Shown here piece after piece: positions 28,523 to 38,717 of a DNA stretch of 64,000 nucleotides; the first letter of the stretch is position 1, and every line of letters starts with the position of its first letter. Both the position numbers and the translations under genes were made by a program. Location: positions 1 to 64,000 of the forward strand of contig WRIV01000011.1 in the NCBI GenBank assembly GCA_009782555.1, in the 5' to 3' direction. Origin of the DNA: Treponema sp. (GTDB taxonomy: Bacteria > Spirochaetota > Spirochaetia > Treponematales > Breznakiellaceae). A model generated the notes under the pieces. It saw only the letters and a list, made by a program, of their open reading frames with translations. It did not search any database and had not been told where the DNA came from.

Positions 28523-30864
28523 TGATTGAAACATTATCCATCGGCGGTATGACCTGTGCGGCTTGTTCCGCCAGGGTAGAAAGAGTGCTTAACAAGCTTG
28601 AAGGCATTGAAAGTGCCGTGGTAAACCTTGCCACGGAAAAAGCTACCGTAATCTACGATCCCCGATCCCTGCAGCTTTCGGCGATAAAGGAAGCCGTTAT
28701 AAAAGCCGGATATGCCGTACTGGAAATTTCCAAAGAAACCCTTTCTTCTTCTGAAAGTTTTGACAAGGACAAGCTCCATAAGGAAAGGGAAATAAAAATC
28801 CTTAAAACAAAATTCACCATCGCCTCCGTCTTTGCAGCTCCTTTGCTCTATATTGCTATGGCACCCATGATTCCCTGGATCAGCCTTCCTTTTCCCAAAG
28901 CATTGGAGCCCATGGAAAATGCCTTTCTTTACGGCGTGATTCAACTGACGCTGGTCATCCCTATTCTTATCGCAGGTAACCGGTTTTATACTGTGGGTTT
29001 TAAAAATCTGTTCCGCCGCAGTCCCAATATGGATTCTCTAATTGCCGTTGGAACCAGCGCGGCAGTGATCTTTAGCCTTTATAATGTATGGCAGATCGTT
29101 CATGGAGATCACATGGCCGTGGATTCCCTATATTTTGAAAGCGCCGGAGTTATCATCGTTCTGATCCTTTTGGGAAAAACCCTGGAGGCAATTTCCAAGG
29201 GGCGCACCAGCGAGGCGATAAAAAAACTCATTGGCCTTGCACCGAAAACAGCTATCATCATTGAAAACAGCAGTTCCGAAGGAACCGATTTCTTCGGAAC
29301 ATTGGAAAAAGAAATTCCCGTCGATGAGGTTGTTCCCGGAAATATAATCATGGTAAAGCCCGGAGCGAAGATCCCTGTGGACGGCGTTGTCACCGAGGGA
29401 CAGAGTGCAGTGGATGAATCAATGCTTACCGGGGAAAGTATGCCCGTGGACAAAAAGCCGGGCGACCGGGTATACGGGGCGACGATCAACGCCAACGGCA
29501 TACTTTATTTTAGGGCGGAAAAGATTGGCAGCGAAACTGTCCTGGCCCAGATCATCGGGTTGGTGGAAGATGCCCAGGGGTCCAAAGCTCCGATTGCACA
29601 GCTTGCGGATATCGTTTCCAGTTATTTTGTCCCCATTGTCTGCGCCATCGCCCTTACCGCCGGAATTGCCTGGTTCGCCGCCGCATCCGCCGGCTTTATT
29701 ACCCTTCCCCACGGAAAATCTGCCCTGGAATTTTCCCTTACGATTTTTATTTCCGTACTGGTAATTGCCTGCCCCTGCGCCCTAGGCCTTGCCACACCCA
29801 CAGCGATCATGGTGGGAACCGGCAAGGGCGCGGAAAACGGAATCTTAATAAAGAACGGAGAGGCGCTTGAAACTGCCCACAAGGTTCAAACCATTGTGTT
29901 CGATAAAACCGGAACCATCACCGAAGGCAGACCTGAAGTTACCGATGTTATAACGAAAGCGGGCATGGAAAAAGATTATCTACTGCAAATGACAGCCTCC
30001 GCCGAAAAAGGAAGCGAACACCCGCTGGGTCAGGCCATTGTTAAGGGAGCTCAAACTAAAGGACTTGAATTGTTTAACGCCGGAAAATTTTTGGCTATAC
30101 CAGGCCAGGGAATTGAGGCAGTTGTTAACGGTATTTCGATATTGGCAGGAAACCGCAAGCTCATGGATGAACGCAGTATCGCCCTTGAGGGATTTGAATC
30201 GATTTCCGATCATCTGGCGGCGGAAGGCAAAACGCCGATGTACGCTGCCTTCGATGGAAAACCCGCCGGAATTGTGGCAGTAGCAGATGTGCTGAAAAAG
30301 AGCAGCAGGGAAGCCATTGAACGGCTGCACATGATGGGAATTGAGGTTGCCATGATCACCGGAGATAACAAAAAGACCGCCGATGCTATCGCCAAACAAA
30401 CAGGGATTGACCGGGTGCTTTCCGAAGTATTACCACAAGACAAGTCTGCTGAAATAAAAAAATTACAAGAGATCCCTCTGAAAACCCGTACTAGGAATCG
30501 CAGGTTTATAGCAATGGTTGGAGACGGGATCAACGATGCTCCGGCGCTGGTTCAGGCGGACATCGGCATTGCTATCGGAAGCGGAACGGACGTAGCGATG
30601 GAATCGGCAAACATTGTTCTTATGCGGAGCGATTTGATGGATGTTCCCACGGCGATCAATTTAAGCAAGCAAACTATCCGCACAATTAAACAAAATTTGT
30701 TTTGGGCTTTTGGTTACAATGTTTTGGGCATCCCCATTGCCGCAGGGCTCCTGTACCTTTTTGGCGGCCCACTCCTTAACCCCATGTTTGCCGCCGCCGC
30801 CATGAGCATGAGTTCCATATCGGTACTGACCAATGCATTGCGTCTTAAACGATTCAAGTCTTAA
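28522..30864 (+). CDS. copA: Copper-translocating P1B-type ATPase
   Basis: A 780-residue P-type ATPase. It has a single N-terminal HMA domain ([13 protein letters not shown]), a membrane region with eight helices, the transport-site motif CPC ([13 protein letters not shown], near 415), the phosphorylation site DKTGT near 461, HPLG of the nucleotide domain and [10 protein letters not shown] near 668. The CPC type points to Cu+ export from the cytoplasm. It is co-transcribed with the HMA-SafE-cupredoxin gene; no CsoR or CopY regulator is visible nearby. Confidence 0.96.
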   Translation: MIETLSIGGMTCAACSARVERVLNKLEGIESAVVNLATEKATVIYDPRSLQLSAIKEAVIKAGYAVLEISKETLSSSESFDKDKLHKEREIKILKTKFTIASVFAAPLLYIAMAPMIPWISLPFPKALEPMENAFLYGVIQLTLVIPILIAGNRFYTVGFKNLFRRSPNMDSLIAVGTSAAVIFSLYNVWQIVHGDHMAVDSLYFESAGVIIVLILLGKTLEAISKGRTSEAIKKLIGLAPKTAIIIENSSSEGTDFFGTLEKEIPVDEVVPGNIIMVKPGAKIPVDGVVTEGQSAVDESMLTGESMPVDKKPGDRVYGATINANGILYFRAEKIGSETVLAQIIGLVEDAQGSKAPIAQLADIVSSYFVPIVCAIALTAGIAWFAAASAGFITLPHGKSALEFSLTIFISVLVIACPCALGLATPTAIMVGTGKGAENGILIKNGEALETAHKVQTIVFDKTGTITEGRPEVTDVITKAGMEKDYLLQMTASAEKGSEHPLGQAIVKGAQTKGLELFNAGKFLAIPGQGIEAVVNGISILAGNRKLMDERSIALEGFESISDHLAAEGKTPMYAAFDGKPAGIVAVADVLKKSSREAIERLHMMGIEVAMITGDNKKTADAIAKQTGIDRVLSEVLPQDKSAEIKKLQEIPLKTRTRNRRFIAMVGDGINDAPALVQADIGIAIGSGTDVAMESANIVLMRSDLMDVPTAINLSKQTIRTIKQNLFWAFGYNVLGIPIAAGLLYLFGGPLLNPMFAAAAMSMSSISVLTNALRLKRFKS

Positions 30865-30908
30865 ATTAAGGCTTTATTGGGTATTACACTCTGCTTTCCA
30901 CTGGTGAA

Positions 30909-31769
30909 CTACTCGTACACTTCCACCGGTACCGTTATTTTTACTTTTTCCAATGCTAAACGGAGCAGTGCCGCTCGTTCTTCCAGCAAATCAACAGAAA
31001 CTGTCCCGGCCAAAGGGTCCTCAGGAGCGGGCCGGGCCTTGCCGTAAATCTGCACTGCCCTGAGCCGGGGGAGGGACATCATTCCGCCTGTACGGCCCGC
31101 CGCAGAAAGAGCGGCCAGTTCCGTTACCAGTTGTATCCAAGCGGCGGTTTCTTCCGGCGGCGGCAAAGCACCCTTTACTGCACAGAGCATGGTCTGGATG
31201 GTAAAGGGTGCAGACGAAACGGCAAAATTCCGGATGCTGGAAATCAGTTTTTCATAGGGAATATCAGAACGATCCATGACGCGGTACCATGCTTCCGTCC
31301 CGGCATCAAATTTAAGCCAGATATGAAGGTCCAGGTCAGACAGCGCCGCAGTTTTTAGAAATTCAAACAAGACCGGGTTCAACAGCCCCGATCCGTTGGT
31401 GATCAGCACCAGTTTTGCTTCGGGAACTAGTTTTGCTCGTATGGCCGCCGCTTCGGCAGTGACTTCCATAAAAAACGGCGCCATGGTTGGTTCACCGTTA
31501 CCGGAAAAACAAATATCTTTTATGGCGATGCCATTTTTCTGCGCCTCGATGATTACCGAAGCAAGAACGGCCTTCATTGTCTCCATGTTAAACGTAATGT
31601 CCGATTCAAAGGGAAAGACTTCGCAATAGGGGCAGTCAAAAGAACAAATTTTGCGGCCGGGAAAGAGATTCACGCCAATGGAAAGCCCTCCGGAACGGCG
31701 GGAATAGACAGGATAGATTATAGCACCCTCTTCCCTTTCCCGATGATCCGTAATCAATCCGATCATCAT
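30909..31769 (-). CDS. COG0731-type radical SAM protein
   Basis: A 286-residue protein with CSFDCPYC (CxxxCxxC) near residue 41, preceded by YPVYSRRSGGLSIGVNL. This start is characteristic of the COG0731 group, relatives of the wyosine-forming enzyme. SGNGEPT follows as the SAM-binding glycine motif. Its start overlaps the hisD stop by four bases (ATGA), making it the last gene of the his operon. The function of the group is not established, and a role in histidine synthesis is not implied. Confidence 0.82.
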   Translation of the reverse strand: MMIGLITDHREREEGAIIYPVYSRRSGGLSIGVNLFPGRKICSFDCPYCEVFPFESDITFNMETMKAVLASVIIEAQKNGIAIKDICFSGNGEPTMAPFFMEVTAEAAAIRAKLVPEAKLVLITNGSGLLNPVLFEFLKTAALSDLDLHIWLKFDAGTEAWYRVMDRSDIPYEKLISSIRNFAVSSAPFTIQTMLCAVKGALPPPEETAAWIQLVTELAALSAAGRTGGMMSLPRLRAVQIYGKARPAPEDPLAGTVSVDLLEERAALLRLALEKVKITVPVEVYE

Positions 31770-33190
31770 GAACGCCGTATTGCTGCGGCCCGTACATGCC
31801 CAGCAAGACCTTCGGCCTGGCCCAGAATTTCCGCCGCCCGCCTTGCAGCCTCAAAGCCAACACCGGGAACACAACGCAGAGTGGTAACGGTTTTAAGAAA
31901 GTGCCGTACCGAGAGTCCCCCGGTGTAACGGGCGCTTCCCGAAGTGGGCAGGGTATGGTTAATCCCCGCACTGTAATCTCCTAATACCTCTGCGGCCAGG
32001 GACCCGGCAAACAGGGATCCGTAATTTTTTAGGCCCCTAATTTTTCCGCTGGAAATCCAGGAACCGGGATCTTCAGAATGCAGTTCCAGATGCTCAGGAG
32101 CAATAGTATTGGCAATGTGAATAGCCTCTTCCTTCGTTTGGTAAACAATAATAAGGCCCCCCGCATCCAGGGAAGTCCATATTGTTTTCTCTGATTCTTT
32201 CTCTGATCCCTTGTAATGGTCAGACAATGATTTAAACTGTTTTTCCAGGGCTGTCTTGATTTTTTCCGCCATACTACGGCTGGGAACCAAGGCGCGGGCC
32301 CTGGCATCTGGATCATGCTCCGCCTGGGCCAGCATATCAGCGGCGGCCAGGTTCGGCATTCCTGAGTCCGGCTTTCCGTCACCCCCCGCCTCTGCTGAGT
32401 TTTCATCAATGATAACCAGTACATCCGTAGGACCGGCTACCAAATCAATTCCCACTTCGCCAAACAGCATACGTTTTGCCGCCGCCACATACTTATTTCC
32501 CGGCCCAACGATAACGCTTGCTCTGGGAACTGATTCAGTCCCAATCGCCAGGGCGGCGATTGCCTGGGCACCGCCTGCGGCAAATATCCGAAATCTTGTA
32601 TCGTTTACAGTCTGAGGAAATTTTGCCTTGCCGATCCTTGCAGCCAGGGCAGCGGCGGCAAGGATACGCCGGTCGGGAAAACCGTCTTCCATGGGCGGCG
32701 ATGCAAGAACAATTTCTTCTACTCCAGCGGCCATGGCGGGAATCACACCCATCAACACAGAAGAAAAAAGAGGGAAACGTCCGGCGGGCACATAAACCGC
32801 TGCCCTTTCCACAGGAATCACTTTTTGCCCGGTAAAAAGCCCTTCTTCCATTTCGATTTCAAATTCTGTAAATTGTTTCCTCTGTAGTTCCGCAAATGTA
32901 CCAATATGGCGGGCCGCCAGTTCCATTGCTGCGGATGTTTCTTTTTCTGTTTCGCAAAAGTTTTTCCAGGCAGCCTCCGCCATGCTAAAGGGAACCTCAA
33001 GTTGTTCCGGCGAACTTTTTTCAAAACGTTCTGCATAGCGGCGGATCGCAGCATCGCCTTCACTGCGGACAGTTTCTATAATTTCACGAACAGTGGAATC
33101 AATGGAATTCGATTCAGCAATCCGGGCAGAGTCAGGCCGGCTTTGCTTTTTCCAGTAATCATCAAACTGCGCTGCATCTATGATCTGCAT
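31766..33190 (-). CDS. hisD: Histidinol dehydrogenase
   Basis: A 474-residue HisD, slightly longer than the usual 430. It oxidises L-histidinol to histidine with two NAD+. Visible signatures are PAGRFPLFSSVLMG near 132, GPGNKYVAAAKR, DLVAGPTDVLVI, the zinc ligand stretch MLAQAEHDPDA and the C-terminal INHTLPTSGSARY with the catalytic His. An insert near 270-285 (rich in Gly, Asp and Pro) and one near 315-330 account for the extra length. It overlaps hisC by 13 bases. Confidence 0.96.
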   Translation of the reverse strand: MQIIDAAQFDDYWKKQSRPDSARIAESNSIDSTVREIIETVRSEGDAAIRRYAERFEKSSPEQLEVPFSMAEAAWKNFCETEKETSAAMELAARHIGTFAELQRKQFTEFEIEMEEGLFTGQKVIPVERAAVYVPAGRFPLFSSVLMGVIPAMAAGVEEIVLASPPMEDGFPDRRILAAAALAARIGKAKFPQTVNDTRFRIFAAGGAQAIAALAIGTESVPRASVIVGPGNKYVAAAKRMLFGEVGIDLVAGPTDVLVIIDENSAEAGGDGKPDSGMPNLAAADMLAQAEHDPDARARALVPSRSMAEKIKTALEKQFKSLSDHYKGSEKESEKTIWTSLDAGGLIIVYQTKEEAIHIANTIAPEHLELHSEDPGSWISSGKIRGLKNYGSLFAGSLAAEVLGDYSAGINHTLPTSGSARYTGGLSVRHFLKTVTTLRCVPGVGFEAARRAAEILGQAEGLAGHVRAAAIRRS

Positions 33191-34284
33191 ATTATGGCCT
33201 TACAGGCGGCAAGAAACGCATCCATATCATCATCAGTTCCTATGCTTACCCTCAGATAATCGGCGGTACGGTGCTTGTTAAAATGGCGGACCAGAATACC
33301 CTTGTCGCGTAGCGATTGAAACAACGCAGCGCCGCTTATGCCGGGTTTTGTTATAAACAAAAAATTTGCCTTTGAGGGGATTACTTCAAAACCCATCGTT
33401 TCAAGAGCGGCCGCAGTCCGTTCCCTGGCTGCAATTACCTTTTGGTTTATTCTGTCATAGTAGGGCCTGTTTAAAACCGCAGCAGCTCCTCCGGCCAGGG
33501 CCAGGGCATCCATGGTATAGGAATTAAAGGAATCCCGCACCCGGAAAAGCCCTTCTATCAGTTTTTCGCTGCCTATGGCAAAACCAACACGGAGTCCTGC
33601 TAAAGATGCGGACTTAGACATGGTGTGAACAGTAAGCAGATTAGGATGATCCGCAATATGAGGAACCATGGATTCGGCGCCAAAGGCAGTATAGGCTTCG
33701 TCCACAATGAGTACCTTATTGTCTCGCTCAAGATTCCGGGCAAGCTGCAAGAAATCTGATGCCGGAAGGGCGCGCCCCGTGGGAGCATTGGGGTTGGGGA
33801 TGATCACTCCTCCGGCAGGGATAGCATAATCGCCCAGATTGATTGAAAAATCTTCCCGCAGCAGAATGGTCCTAAATGGAATACCCCAGAGTTGAGCATA
33901 GACCGGATAAAAACTGTAGGTAATATCGGGGAACAGTATCGCTTGATAGTCCGCCGAACCGATCAGCGAATTTGAACTCGATTCAAAAAAAGCGCCAAAG
34001 GCAAAGGCCAACACTTCATCGGAGCCATTGCCGGGAAAAACCTGGGACGGCTTAACACCGTAGGCATCGGCAACGGCTTCCCGAAATTTTAAACAAAGCG
34101 GATCGGGATAAAGCCGTAGTGATTCCCCTCCGGACAATATTTCTTCTATGGCGGAAATAACCTTTGGCGAAGGAGGATAGGGATTCTCGTTGGTGTTGAG
34201 CTTTATTAACTTCCGGTCCCGGGGCTGTTCGCCGGGCACATAGGGCGATATTCCGGCGGCCCGGCTGTTCCAAAAAACGCTCAT
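33178..34284 (-). CDS. hisC: Histidinol-phosphate aminotransferase
   Basis: A 368-residue PLP-dependent class I/II aminotransferase of the HisC type. LNTNENPYPPSP near the N-terminus is the family opening, PNPNAPTG and VDEAYTAF line the cofactor site, and SKSASLAGLRVG holds the Schiff-base lysine. The C-terminus ends LRVSIGTDDDMDAFL as usual. It converts imidazole-acetol phosphate to histidinol phosphate. It overlaps both neighbours (4 bases with hisA/I/E, 13 with hisD). Confidence 0.96.
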   Translation of the reverse strand: MSVFWNSRAAGISPYVPGEQPRDRKLIKLNTNENPYPPSPKVISAIEEILSGGESLRLYPDPLCLKFREAVADAYGVKPSQVFPGNGSDEVLAFAFGAFFESSSNSLIGSADYQAILFPDITYSFYPVYAQLWGIPFRTILLREDFSINLGDYAIPAGGVIIPNPNAPTGRALPASDFLQLARNLERDNKVLIVDEAYTAFGAESMVPHIADHPNLLTVHTMSKSASLAGLRVGFAIGSEKLIEGLFRVRDSFNSYTMDALALAGGAAAVLNRPYYDRINQKVIAARERTAAALETMGFEVIPSKANFLFITKPGISGAALFQSLRDKGILVRHFNKHRTADYLRVSIGTDDDMDAFLAACKAIICRS

Positions 34285-35600
34285 TTTTTATGCCGCCGGT
34301 CCAGTTCATCAAGAACTTCCGCCGCCGTTACTCCTTCCCGGGTCATAAGGGCCGTAGCAAAAAAGATTAGGTCCGCCGCTTCCCAGACCTTTTCATCATG
34401 GGTTTTGGCAGTACAAAGTTCTTCCGCTTCTTCCATAATTTTTTCGCGAACCAGCCGGTCATCCAGGGTGGCAGTATAGGAACCGGGCAGGGGATTGCGG
34501 AACCGATCTGCTATTATTGACTGCAAAAAGTCCCAGGTGAAACGGCGATCTACACCGAAGCAGGACCACGCTCCGGTATGGCAAACCGGACCGGCGGGTT
34601 CCACTACGGCCAACAGAGCATCCCTGTCACAGTCCGCCCTAAGGCGAAGCAGTTTTAAAGTATGGCCAGAGCTTTCTCCCTTCATCCACAGTTTGTTCCT
34701 TGTCCGGCTGTGAAAGCAAAGATTTCCCCTTTTAAAACTTTCGGCCGCCGCTTCCCTATCAGAAAAGCCCGTCATTAAAACCTGACCATCGGAACCTTGA
34801 GCAATCACCGGTAATAAGCCTTCAGTTTTTTTCCAGTTGAGGGAACGAATAAAGGCATCGGCCAGGTTTATCTTCCCCGTATAGAGGCCCATGCCAAGCT
34901 GTACATCACAACCCATGGCGGCCAGCGCTTCAATCTCTTCCAGAGTAGAAACACCCCCCGCAGCGGTGATTCGGCAGTTCTCCCCCGCCACATCACAAAG
35001 CTGCTTAACCGGTTCCAGATCCATGCCTTCCATGGTTCCTTCCCGGTCCACGCAGGTAAAAAGCAATTCCGAAGCATAAGGAGAGACTTCAGCGGCGGTT
35101 TCAATCAGCGGAAGACTCGTGGAAGTTTTCCAGCCGTCAACGGTGATTTCATAACCCGGTGCTTCGCCGTTTTCCGTTTTTTTTGCGTCCACCGCAATAA
35201 TAACCCGTTCCCGGCCTATTTTTTTTACCAGCGTTTCCAAAAAATATTTATTCAGGGTAAACTCGCCGCCGGGTTTCCCCGTGCCCTTTTTTGCCGGATC
35301 ACGGAAAGCCATAGATCCAATGATGATTTTCCGCGCCCCAAGGCTTATCAGTTCCTGTGCCTGTTCCGGCGTCCTAATGCCGCCGCCTACCCTGCATTCG
35401 GCCTTTCGGAGCAGCCCCTTGATCAGCTCCGCATTGTTTCCCTTTCCCATGGCGGCATCCAGGTCAATCACCGCCACTTCGCCGTAACGGTCAAATTCTT
35501 CCGCCAGCTCTACGGCATTATCCCGCTGCAGAACCAGATCCGATCCCTGCCGGAGCTGTACCACCCTGCCATCCTGTACATCAATCGAAGCAATCACCAT
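34281..35600 (-). CDS. hisA/hisI/hisE: HisA-HisI-HisE trifunctional fusion
   Basis: A 439-residue protein joining three enzymes. Residues 1-235 are HisA, the ProFAR isomerase ([13 protein letters not shown] with the catalytic Asp, [19 protein letters not shown]). Residues 245-345 are HisI, phosphoribosyl-AMP cyclohydrolase ([16 protein letters not shown] and the zinc residues in CDRDAL and CHTGAWSCF). Residues 350-439 are HisE, phosphoribosyl-ATP pyrophosphatase ([16 protein letters not shown]). The fusion catalyses the second, third and fourth steps of the pathway. The ATG at 35600 begins the conserved HisA start; a TTG at 35609 is too close to AAGGA. HisIE fusions are common, whereas adding HisA is unusual. 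Confidence 0.93.
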   Translation of the reverse strand: MVIASIDVQDGRVVQLRQGSDLVLQRDNAVELAEEFDRYGEVAVIDLDAAMGKGNNAELIKGLLRKAECRVGGGIRTPEQAQELISLGARKIIIGSMAFRDPAKKGTGKPGGEFTLNKYFLETLVKKIGRERVIIAVDAKKTENGEAPGYEITVDGWKTSTSLPLIETAAEVSPYASELLFTCVDREGTMEGMDLEPVKQLCDVAGENCRITAAGGVSTLEEIEALAAMGCDVQLGMGLYTGKINLADAFIRSLNWKKTEGLLPVIAQGSDGQVLMTGFSDREAAAESFKRGNLCFHSRTRNKLWMKGESSGHTLKLLRLRADCDRDALLAVVEPAGPVCHTGAWSCFGVDRRFTWDFLQSIIADRFRNPLPGSYTATLDDRLVREKIMEEAEELCTAKTHDEKVWEAADLIFFATALMTREGVTAAEVLDELDRRHKK

Positions 35601-36364
35601 CTGATACAAATTCCTTTTAAGTCAAGATATTTCTTTATTTCCGGTATGGTAGTTTTCCCAAAATGGAGGATGGATGCCGCTAATGCTGCGTCCGCTCCAT
35701 CCGCACCATTGCCGCCGAGCAGTACGCTGGTGATCTGATCCAGGGTTCCAGCACCGCCGGAAGCAATAACCGGCAAGGATACCGCACCAAGGATCATCCT
35801 GGTAAGTTCCAGATCGTAGCCTTCGCCAGTACCATCAGCATCGATGGAATTGAGAAGTATTTCACCAGCCCCCAGTTCCGCTGCCTGCACCGCCCACTGA
35901 ACAGCATCAATACCCGTATCGGTTCTGCCGCCGTGAGACCAGGCATGCCAGCGTCCCGGATCGGCCCGGGCAGCATCTATAGAAAGAACCACACACTGGC
36001 TGCCGTAGGCTTTTGCCATTTCACCAAGAAGTTCGGGCCGCTGGAGTGCCGAAGTACAAACCGAAACTTTATCGGCGCCGGCGTTCATTGCCTCCCGCAT
36101 ATCATCCACCGTGCGAATTCCGCCGCCGACGCAGAGAGGTATAAATACTTCCGCCGCAACCTGCCGCACTACATCCAGCAAAGTTGCCCGGCTCTTGTAC
36201 GATGCGCCGATATCTAGAAAAATTAGCTCATCGGCTCCTTCATCGTTGTACCGCCGGGCCAATTCCACCGGATCTCCCGCATCCTGAATACCTTTAAACT
36301 GTACTCCCTTAACGACCCTGCCGTCATCAACATCAAGGCATGGGATGATCCGTTTAGCCTGCAT
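35594..36364 (-). CDS. hisF: Imidazole glycerol phosphate synthase, cyclase subunit
   Basis: A 256-residue (beta/alpha)8 His[16 protein letters not shown] holds the first catalytic Asp (D11 type) and VVLSIDAAR the second (D130 type); GGGIRTVDD and [10 protein letters not shown] bind phosphate. It works with HisH, taking ammonia through its barrel. The 3' end overlaps the next gene. A 97-base gap with a palindrome separates it from hisH, the only real break in the operon. Confidence 0.96.
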   Translation of the reverse strand: MQAKRIIPCLDVDDGRVVKGVQFKGIQDAGDPVELARRYNDEGADELIFLDIGASYKSRATLLDVVRQVAAEVFIPLCVGGGIRTVDDMREAMNAGADKVSVCTSALQRPELLGEMAKAYGSQCVVLSIDAARADPGRWHAWSHGGRTDTGIDAVQWAVQAAELGAGEILLNSIDADGTGEGYDLELTRMILGAVSLPVIASGGAGTLDQITSVLLGGNGADGADAALAASILHFGKTTIPEIKKYLDLKGICIRW

Positions 36365-36409
36365 TACCAGACCAGTCTATCAAAAACCGGTGCTTTTTTC
36401 CAGATGAAC

Positions 36410-36440
36410 TTTTTCCAAAACCCTGTTAGTTTTGGAAAAA
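36410..36440. repeat. TAACA-loop palindrome between hisH and hisF
   Basis: A 12-base perfect stem (TTTTTCCAAAAC and complement) with the loop CCTGTTA, read as TAACAGG on the transcribed strand. It belongs to the family at 7249-7285. Because it lies inside the his operon, it may attenuate expression of hisF and later genes or stabilise mRNA ends. Confidence 0.75.
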
Positions 36441-36461
36441 CTCAGATTAAATAGTTTTGCC

Positions 36462-37100
36462 TTACATTTGTATCCAGTTCTCCAGCAGCTTTAGTCCTGC
36501 GGTTCCCGATTTTTCAGGATGAAACTGTACTGCCGCCAGGTTTCCCCATTCCACCGCGGAACAGTACCGCACATAGTATTCGGTTTCCGCAGCGGTTACA
36601 GAATCATCAGCCGGATCGGCATAATATGAATGAATATAGTAAAAAAATGCGTTTTCTGGCATCCCCCGGAAGAGTTTAGAGTCCGGCATATGGGAGGTCT
36701 GGTTCCAGCCGATCTGGGGCACCTTGCGGCCCGGAAAACGTTTCACTATTCCCTTTAGTACTCCCAAACCTTTAACTGCCCCTGCGGTTGAATTGCTGTC
36801 CGCCATATAACCCGCTTCCTCTGAGTATTCAAACAAAAGCTGTAAGCCTATGCAGATTCCCAGAAAAGGCCTTTCCGCGGAAATCCATTCCCTCAGTGCC
36901 TGATCATAGCCGGAATGTTTCAGACTTTCCATAACCGTTGCAAAGTGTCCGTCTCCGGGAAAAATTATTTTTTCAAAGGGCGTTTTCGACAAGACAAATT
37001 CTTCCGGTCCTGCGGCAAAACGAGCCGGCACTCCCAGCCGTTTTAAAGCGTTCATCACCGAGCCAAGATTGCCTGCGCCGTAATTTACAATTCCAATCAC
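36462..37100 (-). CDS. hisH: Imidazole glycerol phosphate synthase, glutaminase subunit
   Basis: A 212-residue class I glutamine amidotransferase. NYGAGNLGSV opens the protein, GICIGLQLLFE carries the nucleophile Cys, and VQFHPEKSG the catalytic His and Glu. It supplies ammonia to HisF. The start overlaps the hisB stop by four bases. Confidence 0.96.
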   Translation of the reverse strand: MIGIVNYGAGNLGSVMNALKRLGVPARFAAGPEEFVLSKTPFEKIIFPGDGHFATVMESLKHSGYDQALREWISAERPFLGICIGLQLLFEYSEEAGYMADSNSTAGAVKGLGVLKGIVKRFPGRKVPQIGWNQTSHMPDSKLFRGMPENAFFYYIHSYYADPADDSVTAAETEYYVRYCSAVEWGNLAAVQFHPEKSGTAGLKLLENWIQM

Positions 37101-37729
37101 ACAAGAACGCCCTTGGTAGAGGGGATGGTTTCCGCAGCCCGGCAGTCAATCTCGCAGGCTTGCCGCAGGGCCCGAGCCGCCGCTTTATAGAGGGCTTCGA
37201 TTTTGTGGTGATCGCTTCTGCCCCGGAGTATTTCCAGGTGCAGGGTAAGAGCAGCGGCGGAAACAAAACCCTGCCAAAAATCTTCCGCCGTATCGGTTTG
37301 AAAAGCGCCGGTTTCCGTCATTTCTCCTGAATTGGTTTCCTGAGCCGCCACCAAGGGCACACCGGAAAGCTGCGCATCAAACACCAGGAAAGCCCGGCCC
37401 GAAATATCTACAGCCGCTCTGGCCAAGGTTTCGTCCATGGGGTAAAGGCAGGAAGCGCAGCGAACTATGCCCCGCTTGTCCCCCAGGGCTTTAGCAAAAC
37501 ACTGACCCAGCACAATACCGGTATCTTCTACCAAATGATGCTGATCCACCTCCAGGTCTCCGGATGCCATTATCTCCAAATCAAAAAGGCCGTGCCTGGC
37601 AAAGGTATTGAGCATATGTTTCATAAAGCCGATTGGATAATCAAGCTGTGCTTCGCCGCGGCCGTCTAAATTCAACATAATAGAAATATCCGTTTCTCCG
37701 GTGGTCCGTTTTATTGCTGCTTGTCTCAA
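37097..37729 (-). CDS. hisB: Imidazoleglycerol-phosphate dehydratase
   Basis: A 210-residue monofunctional HisB, without the phosphatase domain of enterobacteria. The two metal motifs are present: DQHHLVEDTG near 63 and DHHKIEALYKA near 168. The segment normally written GFFDHML reads GFMKHML, with the His retained but the Asp replaced by Lys. Histidinol-phosphate phosphatase must be encoded elsewhere. It starts 33 bases after hisG. Confidence 0.95.
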   Translation of the reverse strand: MRQAAIKRTTGETDISIMLNLDGRGEAQLDYPIGFMKHMLNTFARHGLFDLEIMASGDLEVDQHHLVEDTGIVLGQCFAKALGDKRGIVRCASCLYPMDETLARAAVDISGRAFLVFDAQLSGVPLVAAQETNSGEMTETGAFQTDTAEDFWQGFVSAAALTLHLEILRGRSDHHKIEALYKAAARALRQACEIDCRAAETIPSTKGVLV

Positions 37730-37762
37730 TTCAATCTCCTCTCTTTAGCGCCGGAATTTCCT

Positions 37763-38617
37763 TTAAGGAACAACTTTCCGCAAATCGTATTCTACAATGT
37801 CGGCGGCACCAAGTTTTTTTAAGCGGGGAATCAGATCAGGAATTTCGTTCTTTTTTACGGCAATTTTTACCGCATAACCCTTTTCGCCGTACAGGGGAGA
37901 AACGGTGGGGCTGCACATGGCAGGAAGGGATGCAGCGATTTCTTCAAAATTGTTTTTGGGAAGATTCATCTCCAGCATCACCCTTTCCCTTCCATCAAGG
38001 ACTGATTGAAAAAGCATGATCAGTTCTTCTATGCGGCTGCGTTTCCCCTTGTCTGCCATAGCCGTTTTGGAAGCGGCAAAACGGGTGGATGATTCCAGCA
38101 AAGTATCCACAATACGCAGGCCATTGTCTTTAAGTGTCCGCCCGGTGGAAGTATTATCGATGATCATGTCCGCATCATCCGGCGGAAATACTTCGGTAGC
38201 ACCATAGGTGCGGAGTATACGGAATGAGTAACCTTGTTTTGAAAGCCATTCTTCCGCTAGGTTTACATATTCGGTGGCAACCACCAGTTTCTTTTGCCGC
38301 AGCTTTTCCTTGTCGTATATCGAAGGAACCGCCGCTACAATCCTGACCTTGTCAAAACCAAGGTCAAGCAATTCTTCTACATCGGCACCACTTTCTTTTA
38401 CCCAATCGATACCAGTAAAACCTGCATCATGACTTCCCAGTTCCAATAGTTCCCCCACATTTTGGGGTTTCATGATCTTGATGTCCAGCCAATCCGCGGA
38501 AACAACCGGCCTATAGGTTCTGTCCGTCATAGCCAGGGGAAATCCTGCATCCGCAAAGAGCTGGGTTACATTTTCACATATACGACCTTTGGGAAGAAGG
38601 ACTCTGAGTTTTTCCAT
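37763..38617 (-). CDS. hisG: ATP phosphoribosyltransferase (long form)
   Basis: A 284-residue HisG. The ATG at 38617 begins the conserved MEKLRVLLPKGR; an upstream in-frame start at 38668 gives an unrelated Cys-rich extension. The C-terminal 75 residues (from PKNNFEEIAASLP) are the regulatory HisG_C domain, so this is the long form that needs no HisZ and is usually inhibited by histidine. It is the first gene of the his operon. The 100-base upstream gap contains GCTGC-ACA-GCAGC (38646-38658), a possible leader hairpin, but I see no leader peptide rich in His. Confidence 0.95.
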   Translation of the reverse strand: MEKLRVLLPKGRICENVTQLFADAGFPLAMTDRTYRPVVSADWLDIKIMKPQNVGELLELGSHDAGFTGIDWVKESGADVEELLDLGFDKVRIVAAVPSIYDKEKLRQKKLVVATEYVNLAEEWLSKQGYSFRILRTYGATEVFPPDDADMIIDNTSTGRTLKDNGLRIVDTLLESSTRFAASKTAMADKGKRSRIEELIMLFQSVLDGRERVMLEMNLPKNNFEEIAASLPAMCSPTVSPLYGEKGYAVKIAVKKNEIPDLIPRLKKLGAADIVEYDLRKVVP

Positions 38618-38717
38618 GCACACGCCGATCCTTGCTCTTAAAATTGCTGCACAGCAGCTTCTCTGCAATAATTACATTACGCTCGCAGGCTGAAGAGCTG
38701 CACATACTTTTACCGTA

